A stretch of DNA of 64,000 nucleotides, taken from Candidatus Gastranaerophilales bacterium. GTDB lineage: Bacteria > Cyanobacteriota > Vampirovibrionia > Gastranaerophilales > Gastranaerophilaceae. Shown here in pieces: positions 25,799 through 34,206 of the stretch. Position 1 is the first letter of the stretch, and the number at the start of each line of letters is the position of its first letter. The translations under genes and the position numbers were made by a program. The notes under the pieces are model-generated. The model worked only from the letters and a program-made list of their open reading frames with translations. It was not told the origin of the DNA and did no database searches. The stretch spans positions 348,057 to 412,056 of the forward strand of contig CALVFT010000001.1 of NCBI GenBank assembly GCA_944326915.1. The letters run 5' to 3'.

Positions 25799-26302
25799 AT
25801 GAAGACAATATATTTAGCAGGTGGTTGTTTTTGGGGAGTTGAAGCTTATTTTTCGTTGTTAGATAGTATATGCTCGACAACTGTCGGTTATGCAAATGGA
25901 AATTGTGAAAATCCTACTTACGAAAAAGTTTGTACCGGTGCTACAAATTTTGCAGAAACAGTAAAAGTAGAATATAATTCTGAGGTTATATCTTTGAATG
26001 AAATATTAGATCATTTTTTCGATATTGTTGATCCGACTACTTTAAATAAACAGGCTTTTGATATTGGAACGCAGTATCGTAGTGGAATTTTTTATGTTGA
26101 TGATGAGGATAGAGAAATAATTGAGAATAAAATTGAAAGTATTAGGCATAATTATATGAGAAAAATAGTGACAGAAGTTGAAAAGTTAAAAAACTTTTAT
26201 GATGCAGAAGATTACCATCAAAAATATTTGACAAAACACCCTGGAGGTTATTGTCATATAAATCTGTCAAAGGCTATGAATTATAAAAAAAAGACTGATT
26301 AA
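25799..26302 (+). CDS. msrA: Peptide methionine-S-sulfoxide reductase A
   Basis: Repairs oxidised methionine (S-form). The catalytic motif GGCFWGVEAYF starts at residue 8, with C10 as nucleophile; TVGYANG, CENPTYEKVCTG and HFFDIVDPTT follow in family order. The C-terminal GGYCHIN carries a second cysteine, a possible resolving residue. 167 residues, no MsrB fusion. GGAGG is 9 nt before the ATG at 25799; the upstream TTG in frame overlaps that site and is not the start. Confidence 0.95.
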   Translation: MKTIYLAGGCFWGVEAYFSLLDSICSTTVGYANGNCENPTYEKVCTGATNFAETVKVEYNSEVISLNEILDHFFDIVDPTTLNKQAFDIGTQYRSGIFYVDDEDREIIENKIESIRHNYMRKIVTEVEKLKNFYDAEDYHQKYLTKHPGGYCHINLSKAMNYKKKTD

Positions 26303-26314
26303 TCAGTCTTTTTT
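26287..26314. terminator. Perfect palindromic terminator holding both stop codons
   Basis: A 28-bp perfect palindrome centred at 26300/26301 (AAAAAAGACTGATT and its inverse) ends in six T on each strand. The TAA of msrA and the TAA of the opposing gene share the central TTAA. Confidence 0.92.
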
Positions 26315-26928
26315 GTTGTTTGCGAATCTTCTTCCAGATGTTTTCTGCCGAATAAATGCCATTTCTTATGTGTAGGGCATAGTACTGTTTCTGTATCTGT
26401 ATAATACATCTTTTGCCCAAAGGGTCTAACTTCTGGATCTCTTTCATAAAAAGCTTTGTTATTGCGACAGTATTTCATTTCTTTTTTGGCCATTTTTCTT
26501 ATGGATTTGAATTTAGCTTTTTGGGCAACATTTAGTATATCTAAAAATTCTTTGTCATATTTGTCAGATGTCTCTTTCATTTTCTTTTCACAATCTTTGA
26601 CAATCTGTTCTTGTTTTTTTATTGATGTTTTACTTGCTCCACTAGTACAAAGTTTTTTTAGGACATATTTTTCTTGCAAAAGTTGATTAAAAATTATATC
26701 AAGTTCCTGATATCTTTCTTTATCCAATTGATCTTTAATTTTAGCTTGATCAGAAGATAAATTAAGCACATTGTACATAGTGAATCTTTCATTGTACATA
26801 GATGTTGCTAGATCAAGGCATTTTGTTTTCATTTCGTAATTATTACAATCACAAGAATCTTCATTTTTTGCTATTGCAGGCATGCTAAGACATAGTATTG
26901 ATAAACTAATTATAAATATCTTTTTCAT
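26299..26928 (-). CDS. Exported Spy/CpxP-like (LTXXQ) protein
   Basis: 209 residues. Signal peptide (KKIFIISLSILCLSMPAIA). The mature protein is helical with two turns that look like LTXXQ repeats: LNLSSDQAKIKDQLDKE and LDILNVAQKAKFKSIRKMAKK, as in the Spy/CpxP periplasmic chaperones. It also has CDCNN after the signal peptide and a C-terminal tail with LCPTHKKWHLFGRKH, a possible metal site. Chaperone or metal-sensor partner roles are inference. Tail-to-tail with msrA. Confidence 0.6.
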   Translation of the reverse strand: MKKIFIISLSILCLSMPAIAKNEDSCDCNNYEMKTKCLDLATSMYNERFTMYNVLNLSSDQAKIKDQLDKERYQELDIIFNQLLQEKYVLKKLCTSGASKTSIKKQEQIVKDCEKKMKETSDKYDKEFLDILNVAQKAKFKSIRKMAKKEMKYCRNNKAFYERDPEVRPFGQKMYYTDTETVLCPTHKKWHLFGRKHLEEDSQTTKKTD

Positions 26929-27011
26929 GTACTCTCTCTTTCTTTATGAAAAATTATTGCATATTTTTTTATTAAATTCAATAAATTAATATTTATAGTA
27001 GAATATCTCGT

Positions 27012-27368
27012 ATGGAAGAAATGAATTTAAAAAATTATGCATATATAGGCGATGCTGTATGGGAATTACATATTCGAAAGAAAACAGTATTCATAACAGA
27101 AAATGCTAAAAAACTTCATGAATTGACAACATCAAAAGTAAAAATGGATTTTCAGGCTCAATTATTGAGAGAACTTGAGCCAATATTAACAGAAGAAGAA
27201 AAAGAAATTGCTCGCAGGGGTAGAAATCTTTCAATACCTATCGGGAGACGTCAAAACCAAAGTGAATATAGACAAGCTACAGCTTTCGAAGTTTTGGTAG
27301 GTTGGTGGTACTTTCATAATAGTGCAAGATTAAGTGAGATATTTGAAAAACTTGAAAAATTTTTATAA
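27012..27368 (+). CDS. mrnC: Mini-ribonuclease III
   Basis: Processes 23S rRNA precursor ends in Gram-positives and cyanobacteria. An RNase III catalytic domain without the double-stranded RNA-binding domain: YAYIGDAVWELHIRK (catalytic Asp and Glu region), RRGRNLS, and EYRQATAFEVLVGWWYF with the second acidic pair. 118 residues, normal. -10 box TAGAAT (26999-27004) ends 7 nt before the ATG, again leaderless. It precedes a tRNA gene. Confidence 0.92.
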   Translation: MEEMNLKNYAYIGDAVWELHIRKKTVFITENAKKLHELTTSKVKMDFQAQLLRELEPILTEEEKEIARRGRNLSIPIGRRQNQSEYRQATAFEVLVGWWYFHNSARLSEIFEKLEKFL

Positions 27369-27384
27369 AAAATAAAAAAAGTAC

Positions 27385-27412
27385 TTTACAAAAAAAAATT
27401 AGCATGTACAAT
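27385..27412 (+). promoter_or_regulatory. Promoter of tRNA-Ala(TGC)
   Basis: TTTACA (27385-27390), 16 bp, TACAAT (27407-27412), about 34 bases before the mature tRNA. Confidence 0.65.
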
Positions 27413-27445
27413 AAATATTGTGACCAATAAATGGTTCCCAGAAAT

Positions 27446-27521
27446 GGGGGTTTAGCTCAGCTGGTAGAGCACCTGCTTTGCACGCAGGGGGTCAGGAGTT
27501 CGAATCTCCTAACCTCCACCA
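27446..27521 (+). tRNA. tRNA-Ala (anticodon TGC)
   Basis: Cloverleaf with acceptor GGGGGTT/AACCTCC containing the G3-U70 pair that identifies alanine tRNAs, D arm with GCTC...GAGC, anticodon stem CCTGC/GCAGG around TTTGCAC with TGC, T arm GGAG-TTCGAAT-CTCC, and an encoded CCA at 27519-27521. 76 nt. Confidence 0.97.
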
Positions 27522-27530
27522 TTTAAAAAC

Positions 27531-27553
27531 AAGAGCCGAAAGGCTCTTTTTTA
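27531..27553 (+). terminator. Terminator of tRNA-Ala(TGC)
   Basis: AAGAGCC and GGCTCTT around a GAAA tetraloop, followed by T. It begins 9 bases after the tRNA. Confidence 0.92.
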
Positions 27554-27583
27554 ATGCAATAATTTTTATTTAATAAAAACTAT

Positions 27584-28534
27584 ATGAATACAAAAGTTTT
27601 AAAAGTAATAAGATTGGAAAGATACTTATTTGGTATTTTATTAGCAATATCTATGGTATTACTTGCAGAATTGAGCGGTGAAAAAGAAATTATTTTTCCT
27701 GAAATTTGTGCTTTAACTATTGGTGCTTGGGTATCAGAGCAATTACCTTGGGTTGTTAATAAACGGCGAATTTTTTTATTGATGTCAGCCGCAGCTTTAT
27801 TTGGTGTACTTGTTGTTAGATTTTGCCCATTACCTTTAATTTTTCAAGTATGTATATGTTTTGCATTTACTGGAATTATACTGACTGCTTGTAAAACTAA
27901 CTTTGTTCCAATTATTTCTGCATGTATTTTACCAGTTTATCTTAGAACAACAAGTTTTGTTTATCCAATAGCTGTTATGGTTATGGCTTTGATTATAATT
28001 TTTGCTCAATGGATAATGGAGAAATATCATTTTCGCCCAGTAAATAGGTTTGTTCCTTGTAACTTTAATTTGAAAAAACAGGTAATAAAATGGTCAAAAT
28101 TGTTAATAGTTTTTGGATTGATAGCACTTATTCCTTTTAAAACGCATCAAATATATTTTTTAGCTCCACCTTTAATTGTTATGTTTACAGAACTGTCAAA
28201 CCCTAAAAGTCCTGCAAGAAAAAAGCCTGTGTATATAGCTGGATTAATGACTTTTAGTGCATTTATAGGCAGTGCTTTTAGATTATTTTTTGATGTATAT
28301 TTACATTTACCTTTGTCATTGTGTACGGCTTTATCTTGTTGTGTTCTGTTTATAGTTTTGAACAAAATTAAGATAAATTTTCCTCCGGCAGGTGCGGTGT
28401 TATTAATTCCAATGATATTGGATAAAAATTTGTTAATTAGATTCCCGCTAGAAGTTCTAGTTGGCGCAATTGTATTATCATATGTTGCGATGATTTTGTT
28501 TAAAGAAGAAAAAGTTTTTCGAAATATTGATTAA
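27584..28534 (+). CDS. Polytopic membrane protein (HPP/FUSC-like)
   Basis: 316 residues, eight or more membrane helices in two halves. Each half has a similar acidic/aromatic segment (KEIIFPEICALTIGAWV in the first, IYFLAPPLIVMFTEL in the second), and the second half has FPPAGAVLLIPMIL, which recalls HPP-type or FUSC-type membrane domains. So it may be a duplicated transporter-like domain. The match is from memory and loose. No partner genes adjacent. Confidence 0.55.
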   Translation: MNTKVLKVIRLERYLFGILLAISMVLLAELSGEKEIIFPEICALTIGAWVSEQLPWVVNKRRIFLLMSAAALFGVLVVRFCPLPLIFQVCICFAFTGIILTACKTNFVPIISACILPVYLRTTSFVYPIAVMVMALIIIFAQWIMEKYHFRPVNRFVPCNFNLKKQVIKWSKLLIVFGLIALIPFKTHQIYFLAPPLIVMFTELSNPKSPARKKPVYIAGLMTFSAFIGSAFRLFFDVYLHLPLSLCTALSCCVLFIVLNKIKINFPPAGAVLLIPMILDKNLLIRFPLEVLVGAIVLSYVAMILFKEEKVFRNID

Positions 28535-28566
28535 TATAAAAAAGGATTTTAAAAAATTTATCTTGT

Positions 28567-29406
28567 TTATTGTGAGGAGAATAAATTTAAAAATTTAAAC
28601 GTGTGTCCATCTTTTTTTATTCGTTCAATATATTTATTTCTTGCAAGTTTTATTGCATCTGCTATGTTGTCAGTGTTATTACATGAATACATCGTGATGT
28701 CTTCTAGATCGTTAGCTAGCATTTGTTTGTAATCATTAAAATCCAATCTTTTTTGTAGAGTTTTATTTGGAATTAACATAAACTTGTTCCCATGCATATC
28801 AACAACATAATTTTTTGGTCGATCAAGTCCGTTTATTATATCTCCGTATGAAAACGAGTGACTGTTTTTATTTATTTGTTGATAATCAATTTGACTGTAT
28901 TGAGATCCAAATTGAATAGGATGGTTGTGAATGCTAATTAGTTTATTGTTATTTATAGTTGGACAATGTCTAGAAGAGTTGATGGTGTCATAAAAAGCTA
29001 TTTTTCCATCTGTTGTGATACCAAAACTTTTTTCTGTACGTGATGTTTTTAGAGAATTCATAATTTTATTTGAAACAAGACGTTCGTATCTGTTTTTGAC
29101 AATAAAATCAATTTTTTCAGAATTATTCATTTTTGACCACAATGGAGGAAATTCATTGGGTGATTCTTTTTCAAACTTTTTAATAAAATAATCTGTATCA
29201 GATAATTTGCAAGTTTTTTTGCTGAGACGTCTAAATGGTGTGTATTTTTCAACAATTTCAGCAGGAACATTATTGTATTCTTTAGCTGTTCCAAACTTTG
29301 ATATATCTATAAATTGTCTTTCAATATAGCGTTTCGGTTTTATGACAGAATATTTTTGCGTAATAAAAGTATTTAACTTTTTTATGCTATCAAATTTTAA
29401 AGCCAT
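28567..29406 (-). CDS. Hypothetical protein with a possible JAB/JAMM metalloprotease-like motif
   Basis: 279 residues. The middle reads NNNKLISIHNHPIQFGSQ and, 20 residues on, NSHSFSYGDIINGL, then YVVDMHGNKFMLIPN. HxHP followed by S-x-x-D with a beta-hairpin after it is the JAMM pattern seen in phage-head and toxin-linked JAB domains. An upstream catalytic Glu cannot be placed with confidence. No signal peptide; basic N-terminal 100 residues unrecognised. It may be a peptidase or an inactive relative. Confidence 0.5.
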   Translation of the reverse strand: MALKFDSIKKLNTFITQKYSVIKPKRYIERQFIDISKFGTAKEYNNVPAEIVEKYTPFRRLSKKTCKLSDTDYFIKKFEKESPNEFPPLWSKMNNSEKIDFIVKNRYERLVSNKIMNSLKTSRTEKSFGITTDGKIAFYDTINSSRHCPTINNNKLISIHNHPIQFGSQYSQIDYQQINKNSHSFSYGDIINGLDRPKNYVVDMHGNKFMLIPNKTLQKRLDFNDYKQMLANDLEDITMYSCNNTDNIADAIKLARNKYIERIKKDGHTFKFLNLFSSQ

Positions 29407-29535
29407 ATAATCCCCTAAAATTCTTGTTCTTATTATATTAAGTATTTATTTTATTCAAAATTGCTTAGTTTTTATTTAAGAAAAAAAGCAGTGAAAAATT
29501 TTCCACTGCTTTTTCATGATTTTATATACATAATT

Positions 29536-30903
29536 TTATGCGTTTACAATTTTGTATAAAATAACATTTTGTTCGGCTTTTGATAGTTCCAGTAATTGTT
29601 TTATGATTTTGTCGAAATTTTTACTAATTCCTAAATTTGTAGTTCCTACTGTTGCTTCTATTGTATAGAATTTTATGGCTAAATCTTTCACTTTTACCTT
29701 AAAATCTGCGACATCTTCATCCGACCAATCTTTTGGAACTCGAGATTTATTTATGAATGTTGCGATACGATTTATCCAAAGAGTATTATCGGCTTCTTTT
29801 TCTACAACGTTATTAAATAGTATTTTTAATTCTTTTTCTCCGATAAATTCTTGAACTTTTTCAAATCTTTGTGAGAGTTCTTCACGTGATTTTGTGTTAA
29901 AACTATCAAAGAAGAATTGATTAATTTCATCAACCATTGCATTTGTAGCATTTTTAAGTTCTTTTATTGCTGATTTATAGTTTTTTAAAAATTCTTCATC
30001 ACATTCAGGAAGCAATTTGCCTGAAAGAACTTTAGGGATATCTCTATAAAACAGGCTTATCGGATCTTTTGCATTCATGATAACATTTCTAAAACGTAGA
30101 GTTTTTTTAGATAACCTTTCGGTGTGAAGTGTATATTTATCGAGTTCTCTGATAAAATAAATTAGTGATTTTGTTATATCCAAGATATTATTTGTCTTTT
30201 CTTTAGATAGTACTTTAGATATATTTTCCAAAATAGGTAATTCTTCCATAATTGTTTTTTGTATTTCAAAATTTTGAGGACAAAATATCATTCTATCAAA
30301 CATTAATTGGTTAAGCTTTAATTGAAATTGTAATTTTTCATAGATTGCAAGAATATTTTTGTTGTGAGCTAAGACATCTAATAGTAAAATTCCGATAATT
30401 GATTTTGTAAGTCCATAAGATTGAAAATGTTCAAAAAGATCTGTTAATTTGATTTTTTTGCCTTGTAAAACATATTGTTCGATTTCGTTTTTTAAATCTT
30501 TGCAGGTTGAATTTTCTGCTAAAAGTTCACGCACAAGGAAGCTTTCTGTTGAATTTTCTTTTAAATCTTCGTTTTCGAGAAGATGGCGAGCAAGACATCT
30601 TATTGCTTTGGTTAAAATTGGTGGCATTTTTTCAAGTTTAAGATATTCTAGATTTATTTCTGGTCGTTTTGGAAACTCTGGGCTGCACCAAGATTTTATT
30701 GGGTTTTGAGCAATGTATTCTTTTCCTTTTTGGGTTAAAAAGAATTCTTTTTTTTCTTCATAAATTAATTCATTTTGAATTGCGAATTTTTTTAAATCTT
30801 TAGTCTGTGTGTTTGTGAGCCCTAAAATGAAATTCAAATCAGGATTTTTGAAAATAGTTGATTCTTTTTCTACGTTTTTTAGTAATTTGTTTAAATGTTC
30901 CAT
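29536..30903 (-). CDS. Hypothetical protein with N-terminal winged-helix-like part
   Basis: 455 residues, soluble, helical. Residues about 20-65 (LGLTNTQTKDLKKFAIQNEL then FFLTQKGKEYI) read like a winged helix. The C-terminal third has WINRIATFINKSRVPKDWSD and DFKVKVKDLAIKFYTIE, a pattern I loosely recall from C-termini of large ATPases in defence-type operons, but here there is no P-loop. AAGGAC precedes the ATG. A structured leader with a terminator lies upstream. Function unknown. Confidence 0.6.
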   Translation of the reverse strand: MEHLNKLLKNVEKESTIFKNPDLNFILGLTNTQTKDLKKFAIQNELIYEEKKEFFLTQKGKEYIAQNPIKSWCSPEFPKRPEINLEYLKLEKMPPILTKAIRCLARHLLENEDLKENSTESFLVRELLAENSTCKDLKNEIEQYVLQGKKIKLTDLFEHFQSYGLTKSIIGILLLDVLAHNKNILAIYEKLQFQLKLNQLMFDRMIFCPQNFEIQKTIMEELPILENISKVLSKEKTNNILDITKSLIYFIRELDKYTLHTERLSKKTLRFRNVIMNAKDPISLFYRDIPKVLSGKLLPECDEEFLKNYKSAIKELKNATNAMVDEINQFFFDSFNTKSREELSQRFEKVQEFIGEKELKILFNNVVEKEADNTLWINRIATFINKSRVPKDWSDEDVADFKVKVKDLAIKFYTIEATVGTTNLGISKNFDKIIKQLLELSKAEQNVILYKIVNA

Positions 30904-30930
30904 TCCAAGTCCTTTCTATTACTTTTCAAC

Positions 30931-31083
30931 AAAAAATAGACTCTATCTATGAGAGTCTAAAAAAGTAATTATTTAATTTCTACCACTATAAGATACAGTT
31001 ATACTGCTACTTTGCTTTAGCTACTCCTTGCAATCGATATAATCATACACTGGATTAAACCTTGCAAGAGGTGTATTAACACC
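30931..31083 (-). ncRNA. Candidate structured leader RNA ending in a terminator
   Basis: About 280 bases separate the 455-residue gene from the tRNA gene upstream of it. On the minus strand there is a GGTGT-TAAT-ACACC hairpin (31070-31083), a CTTGCAAG palindrome (31061-31068) and a terminator: TAGACTCT and AGAGTCTA (30937-30959), then six T (30931-30936). A TATAAT box lies at 31085-31090. This fits an about 140-nt RNA that either stands alone or attenuates the downstream gene. No known riboswitch class is recognised. Confidence 0.4.
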
Positions 31084-31180
31084 AATTATATTATTCATTC
31101 AAATTTGATAAAATAGTATAAATTTAATTATTTTTTAATTTTTCTAAAAATTTTATGTTAAACTTTATCTAATATCTTAA

Positions 31181-31253
31181 GGGGCGTTAGCGCAGTTGGT
31201 AGCGCACGACACTGGCAGTGTCGGGGTCAGGGGTTCGAATCCCCTACGCTCCA
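31181..31253 (+). tRNA. tRNA-Ala (anticodon GGC)
   Basis: 73-nt cloverleaf with acceptor GGGGCGT/ACGCTCC, again with the G3-U70 alanine identity pair, D arm GCGC/GCGC, anticodon stem CGACA/TGTCG with loop CTGGCAG (GGC), T arm AGGGG-TTCGAAT-CCCCT. CCA is not encoded: a T run (31254-31259) follows the discriminator A. The other tRNA-Ala here encodes CCA. Confidence 0.96.
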
Positions 31254-31318
31254 TTTTTTGTAAATAATATAAAAAAATCTAGCAAAAATTTTTATGTTGA
31301 TATCTTATATCACTTGCG

Positions 31319-33187
31319 ATGAAAATTTTAAATACTTACATAAATAATACAAATACCCCAAAACTTAAAAAAAATAATGCTGCAGCTTTATATTCAGTAA
31401 ATTTTGGCAGTAAAAAATTACCCTTGGTCAATACATTTACATTAAAAGAATCACAACAAAAGGTTTTGAAAAATATTTTAGATAATTATAATAAAGTATT
31501 TGAAAAATTTCGTACCTATCCTTCTGTTACTGCAACTAATTTTAAAGAGTTATATCCAGGAATAATGGGTAAATCTCGAATTAAAGGATTTCTGTTCAAG
31601 GATATGTTATCTGATGAAAGAGGTATCAATATTATCAGATATATTCATTCTAAAACTCAAGCTTTATCTTTTAATATATATGATAAAGATAGTCAGTTGT
31701 TGGAAAGATTTATGATTGAGCAAAGTGGTAATATTCAGCATAGTATCAATAATAATAAAACTAGAACAGAGGACTCTTTTGTAAGTACCACTTTATTTCA
31801 GACTATATTAGATAAAATGGATACTGCAATGTCTGATTTAGCACTATATTCTGAATACTATAAGCAAGTTGCACAAAAATTTAAAAAGGGAGCTTCTAAA
31901 CAAGAAATATTTGATTTTATTCAACAATTGGCTGCTGTAAAAAATTCTGTTGGTATTAAGTCTTTGGTTGATGATACATATTCTGCAAATCAATCTTTAG
32001 AAAAACTTTTATACAAATATCAAGGTAACGGTATGTTTCAGTTAAAGAAAAAATACTTAAATTATACAGAAGAAGATATGCGTGTAAAAGGTTTGATATT
32101 TAGAAATATTCCAAAAGATGGTAATACATTAATTTTTTGTCCTCTGAACAGTGCAAATGATGATAGAAAATTTAAGGTTTTTGTCTATGGAAAGGATATG
32201 AGTTTAAAAAAAGGATTTGTGACTTTTGGAGATGGTAAAGTTGCAGAACTAAAAGATTTGGATAAACCGAGAACATTACAATCATATAATTTAAAAGTTT
32301 TAAATGATGATGAAATTAAACAGTCAGGAATAATTGACTATTGTCAGTATTTACAACAAGAATTTAAAAATTTTGAAAGCTTTATAAAGCATGAGAGAGT
32401 ACAAGAGTCCAAACAAAAACTGCAAGAAAAAGTTGTACAATTACCTGAAAAAAAATCAAAAGCAGTGGATATAAAGCCATCAAAAGAAAAAAGAATTTCC
32501 AAAATAAAACACTCATCAAAAACAAAGACCTCTAATAAACCCAAAAGAGTGAAAAAAAATGTTCCTGTCATAAAAAAGGTTGTTGAGCAAGTAAATAAGT
32601 TAAGTAATATCGTAAAATCTGTAGTATCAAAATCTGTACACGAAGATTTTATAAATTTAAACCTAACCAAACTAACTAAATCTTTAAATGATTTATTTGA
32701 CACTCCTGTTGAAAAACGTAGTCCGCATTTGATTCATGAAAAAATGAAAACAGGTCAAATATTCTCCGGCAGAATTCATTTGAATAGTGATGATGGAACA
32801 AAACTTACTATCTCTAGAGTTAAGTCTCCAAAATATGTAGAATTTACATACTATTCAGTAAAAATGGAAAAAGATGGCAAAACTGTTATTGTGAATATAG
32901 ATCCACAAAATTCAAGAATTATAGAGACAGCTCCTGATGGAAAACCTGTTATTCATAATAAGGTGAAAATAAAGTATATTTCTAGACAAGAAGCAGCAGA
33001 AAAATTTCCACAACTTTCTTCATTGCCAAAATATTTAAGTGAAGTTTTTGAAATGCGTGATGGTATGAAAAGAACTTATATCAATTCAAACTTGAAAACC
33101 AAAGTCGTTAAATCTCAAGATGAAATGGATAAATCTGTCATGGATATTCTAAATCAAATAGGAACATCTGAAAGAGATTATTTTTAA
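31319..33187 (+). CDS. Large hypothetical protein with the N-terminal F-G tag
   Basis: 622 residues, no family recognised. The N-terminus MKILNTYINNTNTPKL is polar and Asn/Thr/Lys-rich and ends in VNFGS at residues 27-31, the tag shared with four other proteins here. A helical domain (about 45-230), a beta-rich middle, a Lys/Ser-rich linker (about 360-430) and a C-terminal beta-rich domain follow. No membrane segment. Read from a probable leaderless transcript (TTATAT at 31305-31310); 65 bases after tRNA-Ala(GGC). Confidence 0.7.
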   Translation: MKILNTYINNTNTPKLKKNNAAALYSVNFGSKKLPLVNTFTLKESQQKVLKNILDNYNKVFEKFRTYPSVTATNFKELYPGIMGKSRIKGFLFKDMLSDERGINIIRYIHSKTQALSFNIYDKDSQLLERFMIEQSGNIQHSINNNKTRTEDSFVSTTLFQTILDKMDTAMSDLALYSEYYKQVAQKFKKGASKQEIFDFIQQLAAVKNSVGIKSLVDDTYSANQSLEKLLYKYQGNGMFQLKKKYLNYTEEDMRVKGLIFRNIPKDGNTLIFCPLNSANDDRKFKVFVYGKDMSLKKGFVTFGDGKVAELKDLDKPRTLQSYNLKVLNDDEIKQSGIIDYCQYLQQEFKNFESFIKHERVQESKQKLQEKVVQLPEKKSKAVDIKPSKEKRISKIKHSSKTKTSNKPKRVKKNVPVIKKVVEQVNKLSNIVKSVVSKSVHEDFINLNLTKLTKSLNDLFDTPVEKRSPHLIHEKMKTGQIFSGRIHLNSDDGTKLTISRVKSPKYVEFTYYSVKMEKDGKTVIVNIDPQNSRIIETAPDGKPVIHNKVKIKYISRQEAAEKFPQLSSLPKYLSEVFEMRDGMKRTYINSNLKTKVVKSQDEMDKSVMDILNQIGTSERDYF

Positions 33188-33257
33188 TACTGATATCTGA
33201 CTCAAAATATGTTATAATAAAGAAGAGATATAGCGTTTATTTTAGGAAGTTATTTTG

Positions 33258-34172
33258 ATGATAGATTACGATAGTCTTTTAAAAAAAATTCCACGAGTAA
33301 AGAAAATTCTTGATGATGGTGAAAATAGTGTTCTATACCATTATACAAAACCTGAAAAACTTTTGGGCATACTAGAATCAGGAACGATAAGATTTTCTAA
33401 TGCTTTGTATTTGAATGACAAAGAAGAAGTAACATATTCCTATAAATTGATATTAAATTTGTTAGAGGATATACAAGGGCTGAATGAAAATTTATTTAGC
33501 AAGATAAAGGAATATTTTCATAATAAATATACTAAAATCATCAGTGGTACAGATGATTTTGATAATAAATTTGAATATTATACGATATCTTTTTCAACAG
33601 ATAGTGATAATTTAACGCTATGGAATAACTATTCAAAAGGTCAAAATTATACAGGATATAACATCGGCTTTTGTAAACGTGATTTGATTGCCGATATGGA
33701 AAAAATTGGTTTTAATTCTGTCTATGGGAACATAATTTACAATCAAGATAAGCAGATTACTGTTTTGAAATTGATTTTTGAAAAATGGAATAAGCAGTAC
33801 GAAAAATATGTAAATTCATCTCTTAAAAAAAGTTCAGAAAAATTGACTGATACATATATTGAATTGATTAATATTTTGAGCATAATAAGCTTGTTTTTTA
33901 AAAATCCATATTTTAAAGATGAAAAAGAATATAGGATTATTTTTATAAATAATTATGGTTCTAATTATACAAAACAGACAAAAATTTGTGAAAAGAATGG
34001 TCTATTTATTCCATATATCGAGTATAAATTCCTTAAAAAAACTGTCGATTCTGTTAATATCGGACCGACTTTGGAAGAAAATATATTCTATACAAGTACT
34101 TGTAGAATGCTTGCAAATTTTGGTTATGGTAATAAAAAAGTTAACCGTTCAAAAATTCCGTTAAGATATTAA
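33258..34172 (+). CDS. DUF2971 family protein
   Basis: 304 residues. The N-terminus VLYHYTKPEKLLGILESG, then FSNALYLNDKEEV, is the DUF2971 signature; the rest includes YYTISFSTDSDNLTLWNNYS, also typical. The family is widespread and has been linked to abortive-infection-like and toxin-like contexts, without a proven activity here. The H-Y-T and LND parts resemble ADP-ribosyltransferase-like folds (inference). AGGAAG is 8 nt before the ATG at 33258. No partner gene; convergent with the AAA+ gene. Confidence 0.82.
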   Translation: MIDYDSLLKKIPRVKKILDDGENSVLYHYTKPEKLLGILESGTIRFSNALYLNDKEEVTYSYKLILNLLEDIQGLNENLFSKIKEYFHNKYTKIISGTDDFDNKFEYYTISFSTDSDNLTLWNNYSKGQNYTGYNIGFCKRDLIADMEKIGFNSVYGNIIYNQDKQITVLKLIFEKWNKQYEKYVNSSLKKSSEKLTDTYIELINILSIISLFFKNPYFKDEKEYRIIFINNYGSNYTKQTKICEKNGLFIPYIEYKFLKKTVDSVNIGPTLEENIFYTSTCRMLANFGYGNKKVNRSKIPLRY

Positions 34173-34202
34173 AAAAGCGTATTTCAAAAATACGCTTTTT
34201 TT
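34171..34202. terminator. Bidirectional terminator
   Basis: AGCGTATTT and AAATACGCT around a 3-nt loop, flanked by A6 and T7. Serves the DUF2971 and AAA+ genes. Confidence 0.92.
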
Positions 34203-34206
34203 ATTT

